NCBI GenBank assembly: GCA_945898185.1
Contig: CAMDHP010000003.1
Location: forward strand, 1 to 64,000
Reading direction: 5' to 3'
DNA: 64,000 bases
Source of the DNA: Akkermansia muciniphila
Lineage (GTDB): Bacteria > Verrucomicrobiota > Verrucomicrobiia > Opitutales > Opitutaceae
The notes below the pieces were generated by a model. That model was not told the origin of the DNA and searched no databases. It saw nothing but the letters and a program-made list of their open reading frames with translations. The stretch's first letter is position 1. The number at the start of each line of letters is the position of its first letter. Of the stretch, positions 30,859 through 39,892 are shown in pieces. A program made the translations under genes and the position numbers.

Positions 30859-30943
30859 TGGTGCCCGGGAGCGGACTCGAACCGCTACACCTTTCGGCAC
30901 AGGCTTCTGAGACCTGCGTGTCTACCAATTCCACCACCCGGGC
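30859..30943 (-). tRNA. tRNA-Leu (anticodon CAG)
   Basis: Reverse complement GCCCGGGTGGTGGAATTGGTAGACACGCAGGTCTCAGAAGCCTGTGCCGAAAGGTGTAGCGGTTCGAGTCCGCTCCCGGGCACCA; long variable arm, encoded CCA. Confidence 0.95.
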
Positions 30944-31168
30944 AAAAACTGCGAGTGAAGAGAGCACTCCTCTTGGCCGGGCCATGCAAGCTTGGATTCT
31001 GGCTGGCTTCTAGTTTTCCGCCTCGTTTCACCTTCTTAAATTTCTCTCGCCCCATCGCTTGCACCGGCCGAGTAATCGCGCCAATTCCGTCCGTTCATCT
31101 CACCGCTCAACGGCAAGCTTCCCGCATCACCAAGGTCGGCTCGCCGCCCTTTCCCTTCTTTCGATTCC

Positions 31169-31345
31169 ATGGCCAAGATCATCCCGTCTCCTCTCTACTC
31201 TCCTGACCAAGAACATGATGCCTGCGGCGTTGGGTTTATCGCCAAGCTCAATGGCGAGCGTTCTTACGATGTGCTGAATCGTGCCCTGAGCGCCCTCAAG
31301 GCCCTCGCCCATCGCGACGCCCTTTTTTTGGGTATCTCTGGTTAA
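31169..31345 (+). pseudogene. gltB: truncated 5' remnant of glutamate synthase large subunit (glutaminase domain start)
   Basis: 58-codon ORF absent from the ORF track: MAKIIPSPLYSPDQEHDACGVGFIAKLNGERSYDVLNRALSALKALAHRDALFLGISG*. DACGVGFIA...AL..L.HR is the GltB N terminus; the rest is missing. Confidence 0.75.
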
Positions 31346-31563
31346 CAAACACACAGCGCCCGCACCTCGCTGCGTAACCTCGCTGGGCCTTAAAGCCAGG
31401 TCTCAACTACTGGAATTCTGGCTATTTCCCCCATGCTATTACTCTTTTCAAAAAAAAGGAAAGCTGCCCCCGTTCGGATCGCCCTCACTTACCGTTAACT
31501 GTCGATTAAGGACGACCCGCCTCAGTGATCAGGCCGAGGCCGGACACCGCTTGGCCGATTCCG

Positions 31564-32169
31564 TTACGTCGCGCCCAAGGCCGCCCGGACCAGAGCTGCG
31601 ATTGCGGGCGGCAACTCCAGGCGCAGCGCTTCCGCCTGCGCGCCTGCACTCATCTTGCGCCAGGTTTTCCTCAAAATATCCACGAACTTCTCCTCCGTAT
31701 AGTGGGCATGTTCCGCAGCGAAGCCCGCGATCTCGTTTTCCAAAAACACCAGGCACGCCGCGTCTTCCAGCGCCTGCGTGCTGGGGTTAGATTTGAGGCC
31801 CGTCTTGGACACCCACGTCGCCACTTCCGCCGCCTCTGCTTCGGGCACTCCCGCCCCGATCAAAATCCCGCGCGCGCGCTCCGCCTGTTGCACATAGAGC
31901 GCGCGCCGCCAGGAGAGATAGGCCACCTTGCCTTCAGGAAAACTCGCGCGCGGCGAGGTCCAGCGTTCGAGGTGCTGGCAACGCGCGGCGAGCCGGAGTA
32001 GCTCGCTCGCCTCCGGCACCAACCGCGCCACCCACGCCTCCACTCGCTCCGCATAGACGAGCTCCGCCGCGCGACCGTCCGCCGCCCGCGATGGATCCGC
32101 CGCGTGCGCGGTATCAACCGCCGCCCTCGCCCGCGCATACGCGGCCGCGATTCCCACTTCCGGCGTCAT
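31564..32169 (-). CDS. DUF4202 family protein
   Basis: DPSRAADGRAAELVYAERVEAWVARLVPEASELLRLAARCQHLERWTSPRASFPEGKVAYLSWRRALYVQQAERARGIL; start at MTPEVG (32169). Confidence 0.87.
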   Translation of the reverse strand: MTPEVGIAAAYARARAAVDTAHAADPSRAADGRAAELVYAERVEAWVARLVPEASELLRLAARCQHLERWTSPRASFPEGKVAYLSWRRALYVQQAERARGILIGAGVPEAEAAEVATWVSKTGLKSNPSTQALEDAACLVFLENEIAGFAAEHAHYTEEKFVDILRKTWRKMSAGAQAEALRLELPPAIAALVRAALGAT

Positions 32170-32633
32170 CCTTTGCTCCCCTTGAGTAAGATAAAGTGGG
32201 CGAGGTCGTTCTTTTCGAACTCCTCCCAATACGCGTCCTCGATCTGCTTGAGCCGCGCATCCGCATCGATCGGCGGCCCGTCCTTGCCCTCGGCAAATCC
32301 TCGCCCTTGCTCGGCCGCGAGATCGCGATCCGACAAGCGCGCGACCAGCTCGTGCCAAAAGAGGTCGTTCGCAGCGTCGCCTTCGATTTTCCGCAGCCGC
32401 TCGTCCTCGGTGATTTTCTCCGAGGGCTTTAACTGCCCGTTGCTCGCCACCGTCACGTAGTCCGCGCATCCGAGCGGGGTGGCCAGCTCCAGTAGTTTTT
32501 GGAACAACTCCTCGTAGCGCTTGAGCGCCGGGTTCTCTTCCTCGGGCGGACGCGAGCCCGCCACCGTGTGCATGCCGAGCGATGCGAGTTCGAGCAGGCG
32601 GGCAAATTCCTTGGGATTAAACATGACCTTCAT
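32166..32633 (-). CDS. hypothetical protein, translationally coupled to the DUF4202 gene
   Basis: 155 aa ORF, 4-nt overlap with the downstream start. Confidence 0.7.
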   Translation of the reverse strand: MKVMFNPKEFARLLELASLGMHTVAGSRPPEEENPALKRYEELFQKLLELATPLGCADYVTVASNGQLKPSEKITEDERLRKIEGDAANDLFWHELVARLSDRDLAAEQGRGFAEGKDGPPIDADARLKQIEDAYWEEFEKNDLAHFILLKGSKG

Positions 32634-33146
32634 TCCTCCTCACTGCATCGCTCCGACGCTTCACCGCAAGGCCGTTCCCGCGCCCCGGCCAGTGGTCGGG
32701 GTCTTCCAGATGAGTCCGGCCTCCGGTCGGACCTACGATTAACCGAAGCCTGATTAGCACGGGTCCTTGGTTTAAAAAAGGCTGCCTTAAACACCACGAC
32801 GCGGACGAACTTACCCTGCAGGTGATTCACGAACCTTTGGGGTTCTTCTGGTATCCGCATTCATCCGCGCGATGCGAGATCCAACACCGATTTGGGGTTG
32901 CACACCCGATCGCCGGTTGGAGAACTCATTTTGGATGACGGCCACTTTTCCTGGATCCACGTCAGCCGCTTCGTCAACCGCACCCATGTCCCGACCCAAA
33001 ACAAGGATTTTATCCTTTAACGCCCGCGGGAAACGCTTCTCTGCCGCCATCCGAACCGCTCTGCGCGACCTCGGCTGCGGCCACGCCGCTTCGGCGTAAC
33101 TCGGCGCGGGCTCGATCACCTGCCTGCGCGCGCTCCCACCCACCCC

Positions 33147-33860
33147 ATGCTCACCCTCGGCATTGATCTCTCTTCCCAGCCAAAGGACACCGCCGCCTGC
33201 CTGATTGACTGGCGCGACCCGGGCCACGTCGTCGTTCGCACCGCCGCCACCCAGTGCGACGACAACGCGCTCGACATGTTCATCCGAGAGGCCAATGCCA
33301 GCGGCATTGACGCTCCCCTCGGCTGGCCGGTCGCCTTCACCGCCGCAGTGGGAAACTGGACTGCGACGACTTGGGACGATCGTGATTTTCAAAAATCACT
33401 CCGCCTGCGCCTCACCGATATCGAGGTCCACGCGCTCACAAAACTCACGCCGCTAAGCGTCTCGACCGATCGCATCGGCCTGCCCGCGATGCGCGCGATG
33501 GCGCTACTCGCGCGCCACGGCGTCACCGATCGAAGCGGCGGCGACGGGCGGTTTTTCGAGGTCTATCCCGCCGGCAGCCTTAAACAATGGGGACTCCGCT
33601 GCCGCGCCTACAAAGGCCCGGAAAAAGCCGCCATCGCCACCCGCCGCGCCCTGCTCGCGGAACTCCGCAAGGCGATGCCCGTGCTGCAAGTGGACGCCTC
33701 CTACGCGCAAAGCGACCACGCGTTCGATGCCTTGATCGCGTCGCTCACCACCCGCGCCGCTGCGCTCGGCCAGACACTCGGGCCCTCACCCGAACAGCGT
33801 CCAGTCGCCAAACGCGAAGGCTGGATTCATCTACCGCAATCCAGCGTCTGGCCGGAGTGA
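33147..33860 (+). CDS. DUF429 family protein
   Basis: TLGIDLSSQPKDTAACLIDW..IDAPLGWP..RLTDIEVHALT..FFEVYPAGSLKQWGL..YAQSDHAFDALIAS. Confidence 0.87.
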   Translation: MLTLGIDLSSQPKDTAACLIDWRDPGHVVVRTAATQCDDNALDMFIREANASGIDAPLGWPVAFTAAVGNWTATTWDDRDFQKSLRLRLTDIEVHALTKLTPLSVSTDRIGLPAMRAMALLARHGVTDRSGGDGRFFEVYPAGSLKQWGLRCRAYKGPEKAAIATRRALLAELRKAMPVLQVDASYAQSDHAFDALIASLTTRAAALGQTLGPSPEQRPVAKREGWIHLPQSSVWPE

Positions 33861-33873
33861 TTCCCCTTGCGCA

Positions 33874-33953
33874 GCAACGTGCTTGCACGCGATTTCCGAC
33901 CATCGGCGCGCCGACATGGGGTTCGCAAACCATCGCGTGGAAGCACGCTCCTA
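33874..33953. repeat. REP-like dispersed palindromic element, copy A
   Basis: GCAACGTGCTTGCACGCGATTT...CCATCGCGTGGAAGCACGCTCCT, imperfect inverted repeat shared with 39838-39866 and 44847-44935. Confidence 0.75.
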
Positions 33954-33971
33954 ATCGGAGTGGGATTCGCC

Positions 33972-34265
33972 TCACTTGCTGCGCAGTAAATTAACCAGGT
34001 CATCCGGGTGGGACTTTCCGCGCTCGGTGCCGAGGTATTTTTGATCGCGCACCGCCACCACTGTGAGCTTCACCGGACCGGATTCCGCCATGACAAAAAA
34101 CTCGTCGGTGCCGGCCTCGATCGCCGCGATCGCCGCTGTCTGCGTGAGCGACCAGCGCGAACGATCGGAGTTTACCCCTGCGATCGAGTCTATGCGCTCC
34201 AACGGATCATGGCTGTAGGCGGAGGTGAATGAAGAAACCGCGCGGCGGCGATAAGGACGGGCCAT
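33972..34265 (-). CDS. DUF3892-like small protein
   Basis: 97 aa; RWSLTQTAAIAAIEAGTDEFFVMAESGPVKLTVVAVRDQKYLGTERGKSHPDDLVNL. Confidence 0.75.
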   Translation of the reverse strand: MARPYRRRAVSSFTSAYSHDPLERIDSIAGVNSDRSRWSLTQTAAIAAIEAGTDEFFVMAESGPVKLTVVAVRDQKYLGTERGKSHPDDLVNLLRSK

Positions 34266-34483
34266 GGGAGAAAGAAGAGATTTTGACGGTCAGGTGATTC
34301 GGCGGGACTGGCCCACGTTAACTCCCCGAAACGAGAATAGCGACAGATTCCACCCGATGGCCGACGTGGAGAAGTTGCTCGGCCAACTCAATCAGCAGCC
34401 CGATTTGGCGATCGTGGTGGTGCGGGTCTTGATGAGGCTCCGAATACTGGAAGAGCGAACCCGGAGAGGGGCGGCGGGTGCGT

Positions 34484-35977
34484 TTAGGGCTTCGCCCAAT
34501 CACGCGAGCGAGACACGGCGCGGGCCCAGCCGGCGAGTTGCGCGCTGCGGGTGGTGTCATCCATGCGGGGCTCGACGCGCAGATCCTGCTCCCAGCGAGC
34601 AGCGAATGACGCAGGGGCGATCACCCCCGCGCCGACTCCGGCGAGGGCGGCGGCCCCGAGCGCCGTGGTCTCGATCACCTTGGGACGCACAACGGCACGG
34701 TTGAGGAAGTCCGCCTGCATTTGCAGCAGGGGCGCACTTCGGCTCACCCCGCCATCTACGCGCAACTCGGCGAGGTGAAGCCCGGCGTCCACCTCCATCG
34801 CGGTGATGAGTTCTACGGTTTGAAAGGCGATGGATTCCAGCGCGGCGCGGCAGATGTGAGCGCGGTTGGTGCCGCGGGTGAGGCCGACCAATGCGCCTCG
34901 CGCAAAGGGGTCCCAATGCGGCGCGCCGAGTCCGGCAAAAGCGGGCACGAGGTAGGCTCCGCCGGAGTCGGGCACGGACGCGGCGAGGGCGTCGAGATCG
35001 GTGGCGCTGTCCACCAGGTTGAGCTCATCGCGCAGCCATTGCACGACGGCGCCAGCTACGAATACAGAGCCTTCGAGAGCGAAGGTAGTTTCGCCGCCGA
35101 TACGCCAGGCGACGGTGGATAGCAGGTTGTTGGTTGAGGCGACGATACGACCGCCGGTGTTCAGCAAGAGAAAACAACCGGTGCCATAGGTCGCTTTGGC
35201 CGCGCCGGGATTGAGGCAGGCCTGGCCGAAGAGGGCTGCCTGCTGGTCGCCGACCAGCGCGGTGACGGGTGCGCCCGCCGCTGGCAGGCCGGGGGAAATT
35301 TCACCGAAGAAACCAGCGGTGTCGCGGATTTCGGGCAGCACGGAGAGAGGGATGTCAAAGAGGTGGAGCAACTCCTTGTCCCAAGTGCCGGTGTGGAGAT
35401 TAAAGAGGAGGGTGCGGGCGGCGTTCGAGGCGTCGGTGGCGTGCACGCGGCCACCGGTAATTTTCCAAAGCAGCCAGGTGTCCACCGTGCCGAAGGCGAG
35501 CTCGCCGCGCGCGGCGGCGGCACGGGCGCCGGGAGTGTGGTCGAGCAGCCATGCGAGTTTGGTCGCAGAGAAATAGGGATCGAGGCGCAGCCCGGTTTTT
35601 TGCGCGACAATCGGTTCGGCACCTTCGGCGCGGAGGCGGACGCAGGAATCGGCGGTGCGGCGATCTTGCCACACGATGGCACGGTGAACGGCTTTGCCGG
35701 TGCGGCGATCCCAGAGCAGCGCGGTCTCGCGCTGGTTGGCGATGCCGACGGCGGCGAGATCAGCGGATGATATTTTTGCCCGGGCGAGCGCTTCGGCGGC
35801 GCAATCTCGCTGGGTGTTCCAGAGATCCTCGGGCTCATGCTCAACCCGGCCGGGCTCCGGATAATGCTGCGTAAATTCGCGCTGCGCCGAGGCGACGGAG
35901 TGGCCGTCGAGGTCGAAGACTAGGGCGCGCGAGGAAGTCGTGCCTTGGTCGAGCGCCAGAAGATAACGACGGGGCAT
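34484..35977 (-). CDS. glpK: glycerol kinase
   Basis: [80 protein letters not shown]. Confidence 0.96.
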   Translation of the reverse strand: MPRRYLLALDQGTTSSRALVFDLDGHSVASAQREFTQHYPEPGRVEHEPEDLWNTQRDCAAEALARAKISSADLAAVGIANQRETALLWDRRTGKAVHRAIVWQDRRTADSCVRLRAEGAEPIVAQKTGLRLDPYFSATKLAWLLDHTPGARAAAARGELAFGTVDTWLLWKITGGRVHATDASNAARTLLFNLHTGTWDKELLHLFDIPLSVLPEIRDTAGFFGEISPGLPAAGAPVTALVGDQQAALFGQACLNPGAAKATYGTGCFLLLNTGGRIVASTNNLLSTVAWRIGGETTFALEGSVFVAGAVVQWLRDELNLVDSATDLDALAASVPDSGGAYLVPAFAGLGAPHWDPFARGALVGLTRGTNRAHICRAALESIAFQTVELITAMEVDAGLHLAELRVDGGVSRSAPLLQMQADFLNRAVVRPKVIETTALGAAALAGVGAGVIAPASFAARWEQDLRVEPRMDDTTRSAQLAGWARAVSRSRDWAKP

Positions 35978-36085
35978 GAGCGCCAAGTTGAGTAACTGCG
36001 GCGAACTACGCGAGCCTGCCGCGCGATACCAAGGTCCCGTGAGATTCAGCCTCATCCCCGACCTAGGCGGGACGCCCATGCCCCC

Positions 36086-37294
36086 TCAGGAAGGGCGGCC
36101 AAGGAAGGCGCGAACCAGAGCGTAGAGCTGCGGTGACTCGAGCAGGAAGGAATCGTGGCCGAGATCGGTGGCGAGTTCGGCGTAGCTGCCGCGTTTGCCT
36201 GCGCGTTGCAGGGCGAGGGCTATGGCGCGGTTTTGCTCGGGCGGGAAAAGCCAGTCGCTGGTGAAACCGACCACGAGCACATCAGCGGTAAGGGCGCGGA
36301 AGGCGTTTTCGAGCGAGCCATAGGTGCCGTCGAGATCGAAGCGATCAATGGCGCGGGTGATGTAGAGGTAGGAGTTGGCGTCGAAACGATTAATGAAGCT
36401 CTGGCCCTGATAACGCAGGTAGCTCTCGACCTCGAATTGCACATCGAAGGCAGTGCGCGAGCCGGCGACGGCAGCGGAGAGCGGCGCGGGCGTGCTATTC
36501 GTCATGGCGCGGGTGGCGACGGCGCGACGGCCGAACTTGCGGTCCATCGAGGCGTCGCTGAGGTAGGTGATGTGGGCCATCATGCGCGCGATGGCGAGGC
36601 CGACGCGGGGGCCGCCGTTTTTCGGATAGTCGCCGCCATTCCACTCGGGATCTTGGAGGATGGCTTGGCGGCCAACCTCATTGAAGGCGATCGCTTGGGC
36701 ACTCTCGCGCGCCGTCGTGGCCATGGCGAGCACGCGGCGGGTGTAGCCGGGATACTCAATGCCCCACTGGAGCGCCTGCATGCCGCCCATGGAACCGCCA
36801 AGTGCAGCGTAAAGGGAGGTGAGCCCGAGGGAATCGAGCAGGCGGCGCTGACTGCGCACCATGTCGCGAATGGTGACGGCAGGAAAACTGATGCCGAAAG
36901 CGCGACCCGTGGCGGGATTGATCGAGGCGGGACCGGAGGAGCCCTGGCAACCACCGAGGACATTGGCGCAAAGGACGAAAAACTTATTGGTGTCGAGCGC
37001 CTTGCCGGGGCCGATCAAATTATTCCACCAGCCGGTTTTTTTATCGGTGAGGGCGTATATGCCCGCGCAGTGGTGATCGCCGCTGAGGGCGTGGCAAACG
37101 AGAATGGCATTGTCGCAGGCGGCATTGAGGCGTCCGTAAGTCTCATAGCGAAGAGTGAAGCCGGGGAGAATCTGGCCGTCGTCGCAGGTAAAAGATTCGG
37201 AAGAAACGTAGTCGCGGGGCTCGACGAGCCCGACCTCGCCGGGTTCGGCGGGGGTGGCGTTGAGGAGGTCGTCGTCAAGCGATGCGTCGTTCAT
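36086..37294 (-). CDS. metX: homoserine O-acetyltransferase
   Basis: GFTLRYETYGRLNAACDNAILVCHALSGDHH..GKALDTNKFFVLCANVLGGCQGSSGPASINPATGR..GGSMGGMQALQW. Confidence 0.95.
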   Translation of the reverse strand: MNDASLDDDLLNATPAEPGEVGLVEPRDYVSSESFTCDDGQILPGFTLRYETYGRLNAACDNAILVCHALSGDHHCAGIYALTDKKTGWWNNLIGPGKALDTNKFFVLCANVLGGCQGSSGPASINPATGRAFGISFPAVTIRDMVRSQRRLLDSLGLTSLYAALGGSMGGMQALQWGIEYPGYTRRVLAMATTARESAQAIAFNEVGRQAILQDPEWNGGDYPKNGGPRVGLAIARMMAHITYLSDASMDRKFGRRAVATRAMTNSTPAPLSAAVAGSRTAFDVQFEVESYLRYQGQSFINRFDANSYLYITRAIDRFDLDGTYGSLENAFRALTADVLVVGFTSDWLFPPEQNRAIALALQRAGKRGSYAELATDLGHDSFLLESPQLYALVRAFLGRPS

Positions 37295-37478
37295 GCGGCT
37301 GAGGCGGATGACACGAACAACACGAAACGAGGGAAAAGGGGAAATGGAAACTTCACGGCGGCGTAAACGAAAGCGATGCGGCGGCTGATGCCGGTCTGGC
37401 TCGAACCTCGCGGGAGTGGTGGATGGCGCGGCTGAAAAGAGTCTAGCCAAGGCAGGTTTCTAAACGCGTAAAAGTGGC

Positions 37479-38582
37479 TCAGGAAACGTTACGGGCATCC
37501 TTCTCGGATTCGTAGCGCAGGCCGATGGCTGCGCGCCACCGGTCGAGAGCGGCGAGGTTACCGAGGGTGTCATCCGCGCTCATCTCCGGCACCTCCTTGA
37601 CACCCGCGCGCACGGCGCGGGCAAATGCGTCCGCCTCTAACGCGTAAAGCGGGCCGGCCTCGATCACGATCTCCTCGGGTGCGGCGGCACCGGCGCGGTG
37701 CAAGAAGAGAGAGAGAGCGCCGCCCTCTCGGTTTTTTATCCAAGGTGAAGGCACCAGCAGCCAGCCTCCGGTGCCGTAAATGCGCACCACGTTTTCCTGC
37801 GTGAGACCCACCCCGGTGGCAACCTGCGCGATCACGCCATTACCAAACTTCAACGTTCCCGCCGCATAAACATCCACACCACTCTCGGGGTGAAGCACGC
37901 CAGCCCCGGTCACTTCCACCGGATCAAGAAACGGCCGCCCCGCCGCCGCGCCCGCGACGAGCCGTGACATCGAAACCGCATAGCAACCCACGTCGAGGAT
38001 GCCACCGCCGCCCGCCGCATTAGACCAAAGACGGGACTCGGCCTGATAGTCGGTGCGAAAACTGAATGTCGCTTGCACGAGCCCCACCGTGCCCAGCGCG
38101 CCTTCGTTGATGAGCGACACGATCTTCGCTATCTGTGGATGGAAACGATACATGAACGCCTCCATCAACACCACTCCCGCGCGGCGGGCCGCCGCGAACA
38201 TCACGACGCCCTCGGGGTGGTTCAGCCCAAGTGGTTTTTCGCATAGGATGTGCTTGCCCGCCGCCGCTGCCTTTGCAACCCACTCAGCGTGCTGCGGGTG
38301 GGGTGTCGAAATGTAAACCGCGTCCACCTCCGGGTCGGCGAGCAGGCTTTCGTAGGAACCGTGTGTATTTCCGGGCTTGATACGATGCTCGGCGGCGAAG
38401 CGCTTCGCCGAATCCACCGAGCGACTGCCGACCGCGACGAGCCGACCGGAGCGCGCGGATTTTAGGCCGGTTGCGAACACGCCTGCGATGCGGCCGGTAG
38501 CCAGGATTCCCCAACGCAGAGGCCGAGCGGCGGCGGCGGATTCGGGGATGTTAAGCGTGGGCGCGGCGGCGGGGGTTTCCAT
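37479..38582 (-). CDS. Gfo/Idh/MocA family oxidoreductase
   Basis: RWGILATGRIAGVFATGLK..VDAVYISTPHPQHAEWVAKAAAAGKHILCEKPLGLN. Confidence 0.92.
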   Translation of the reverse strand: METPAAAPTLNIPESAAAARPLRWGILATGRIAGVFATGLKSARSGRLVAVGSRSVDSAKRFAAEHRIKPGNTHGSYESLLADPEVDAVYISTPHPQHAEWVAKAAAAGKHILCEKPLGLNHPEGVVMFAAARRAGVVLMEAFMYRFHPQIAKIVSLINEGALGTVGLVQATFSFRTDYQAESRLWSNAAGGGGILDVGCYAVSMSRLVAGAAAGRPFLDPVEVTGAGVLHPESGVDVYAAGTLKFGNGVIAQVATGVGLTQENVVRIYGTGGWLLVPSPWIKNREGGALSLFLHRAGAAAPEEIVIEAGPLYALEADAFARAVRAGVKEVPEMSADDTLGNLAALDRWRAAIGLRYESEKDARNVS

Positions 38583-38647
38583 TGACGCGAAGCTGCACGG
38601 CGCAGGTGGATTGCCAAGCGTGCTTCCCTGCCCCATCAATCGTCCTT

Positions 38648-39394
38648 ATGCCGCTCACCAAGGCCGAGATTACCCGACTGCGTTCCCTGCAGGACAAAAA
38701 AGCCCGCGAGGCCGCCGGCCTCTACGTGGTCGAGAATCCCAAGGTCGTGGCCGAACTGCTCGCCGCCGGCCACCGCTTCGCCGAGCTCTACGCGACCGAG
38801 ACCGCGGCGTTGCCTGCCGGAGCCGACGGTGCGGCGCGACTCGCGCGTGTGACGCAGGCCGAGCTGGCGCGCATCAGCCACTTCCCCACCCCGTCCGATG
38901 TTTTCGCCGTTGGACAGATCGCACGCGCCGCGCTCGCGCCCAGCGAACTCGCGCGAGGGCTGACGCTGGCGCTCGACGGTATTCAAGACCCGGGCAATGT
39001 CGGCACCTTGTTGCGTATCGCGGACTGGTTTGGATTCGCGCGGGTGCTGTTGTCGCCGGACAGCGCGGACCTATTTTCACAAAAGGTAATCAACGCCAGC
39101 ATGGGCTCCTTCGCGCGGGTGCGGGTGGTTACGACCGAGCTGGCCGCCGCGTTAGCGGATGCAGGTGCGGCAGGCGTGCCGGTGCTTGGTTGCGACCTCG
39201 CGGGCGAGCCGGTTTACGAACTAGCGCCGCTGGCGGATGCCGTGGTCGTGATCGGCAGCGAAGGGCGTGGCCTCTCGACCGGAGTGGCGGTGCGGCTGAC
39301 GCGGCGCGTGACGATCCCTCGCCACGGCGGCGCCGAGAGCCTAAACGCCGCCGTCGCTGCCGGCATCGTCTGCGCTGCGCTGCGGCGGGGGTGA
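38648..39394 (+). CDS. TrmH/SpoU family RNA methyltransferase
   Basis: LALDGIQDPGNVGTLLRIADWFGFARVLLSPDSADLFSQKVINASMGSFARV..VVVIGSEGRGLS. Confidence 0.92.
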   Translation: MPLTKAEITRLRSLQDKKAREAAGLYVVENPKVVAELLAAGHRFAELYATETAALPAGADGAARLARVTQAELARISHFPTPSDVFAVGQIARAALAPSELARGLTLALDGIQDPGNVGTLLRIADWFGFARVLLSPDSADLFSQKVINASMGSFARVRVVTTELAAALADAGAAGVPVLGCDLAGEPVYELAPLADAVVVIGSEGRGLSTGVAVRLTRRVTIPRHGGAESLNAAVAAGIVCAALRRG

Positions 39395-39421
39395 AATCTT
39401 GCGTTTGAGGGCGATTGTGCA

Positions 39422-39772
39422 ATGCCCGACGCAACTATGTCCGCTCCCGCCACGCCCGCCTGCCCCGCCTGCACCCTCAAGGACGTCCTCGTCCACGCCG
39501 ACCACTGGGAGTGCGCGACCTGCGGGAACGAATGGCCGCGCGAGGCCGCGCCCGAGAGTGCACCCGTGATCAAGGACGCCCACGGCACCGTGCTGACCGA
39601 AGGGGATGATGTGGTGTTGATCAAGGACCTGAGGCTGCGCGGTTCATCGCAGGTTTTGAAGCAGGGCTCGAAAGGCAAAAATATCCGCTTGGTGGACGGC
39701 GACCACGAAATCGACTGCAAGGTAGACGGCACGCCGATGGCGCTCAAGGCCTGCTTCGTGAAGAAGGCTTGA
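39422..39772 (+). CDS. PhnA/YjdM-family zinc-ribbon protein
   Basis: CPACTLKDVLVHADHWECATCGNEWP..DAHGTVLTEGDDVVLIKDLRLRGSSQVLKQGSKGKNIRLVDGDHEIDCKVDG. Confidence 0.92.
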   Translation: MPDATMSAPATPACPACTLKDVLVHADHWECATCGNEWPREAAPESAPVIKDAHGTVLTEGDDVVLIKDLRLRGSSQVLKQGSKGKNIRLVDGDHEIDCKVDGTPMALKACFVKKA

Positions 39773-39837
39773 GCGGCGCGGCTGACGGAGACATGCCGCG
39801 CGTTGCGACGGTGACGCGCGGCGAGCTCGCCGCGGAC

Positions 39838-39866
39838 ACAAACCATCGCGTGCAAGGACGCTCCTT
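39838..39866. repeat. REP-like element, half copy B
   Basis: ACAAACCATCGCGTGCAAGGACGCTCCTT, close match to the right arm of copies A and C. Confidence 0.65.
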
Positions 39867-39892
39867 GTTGTTACGTTCAGAATCTTACCGAT

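Noticed and set aside
36155-37366. 403-aa + strand ORF opposite metX
   Set aside because: Shadow ORF with biased composition; MetX on the minus strand is unambiguous.
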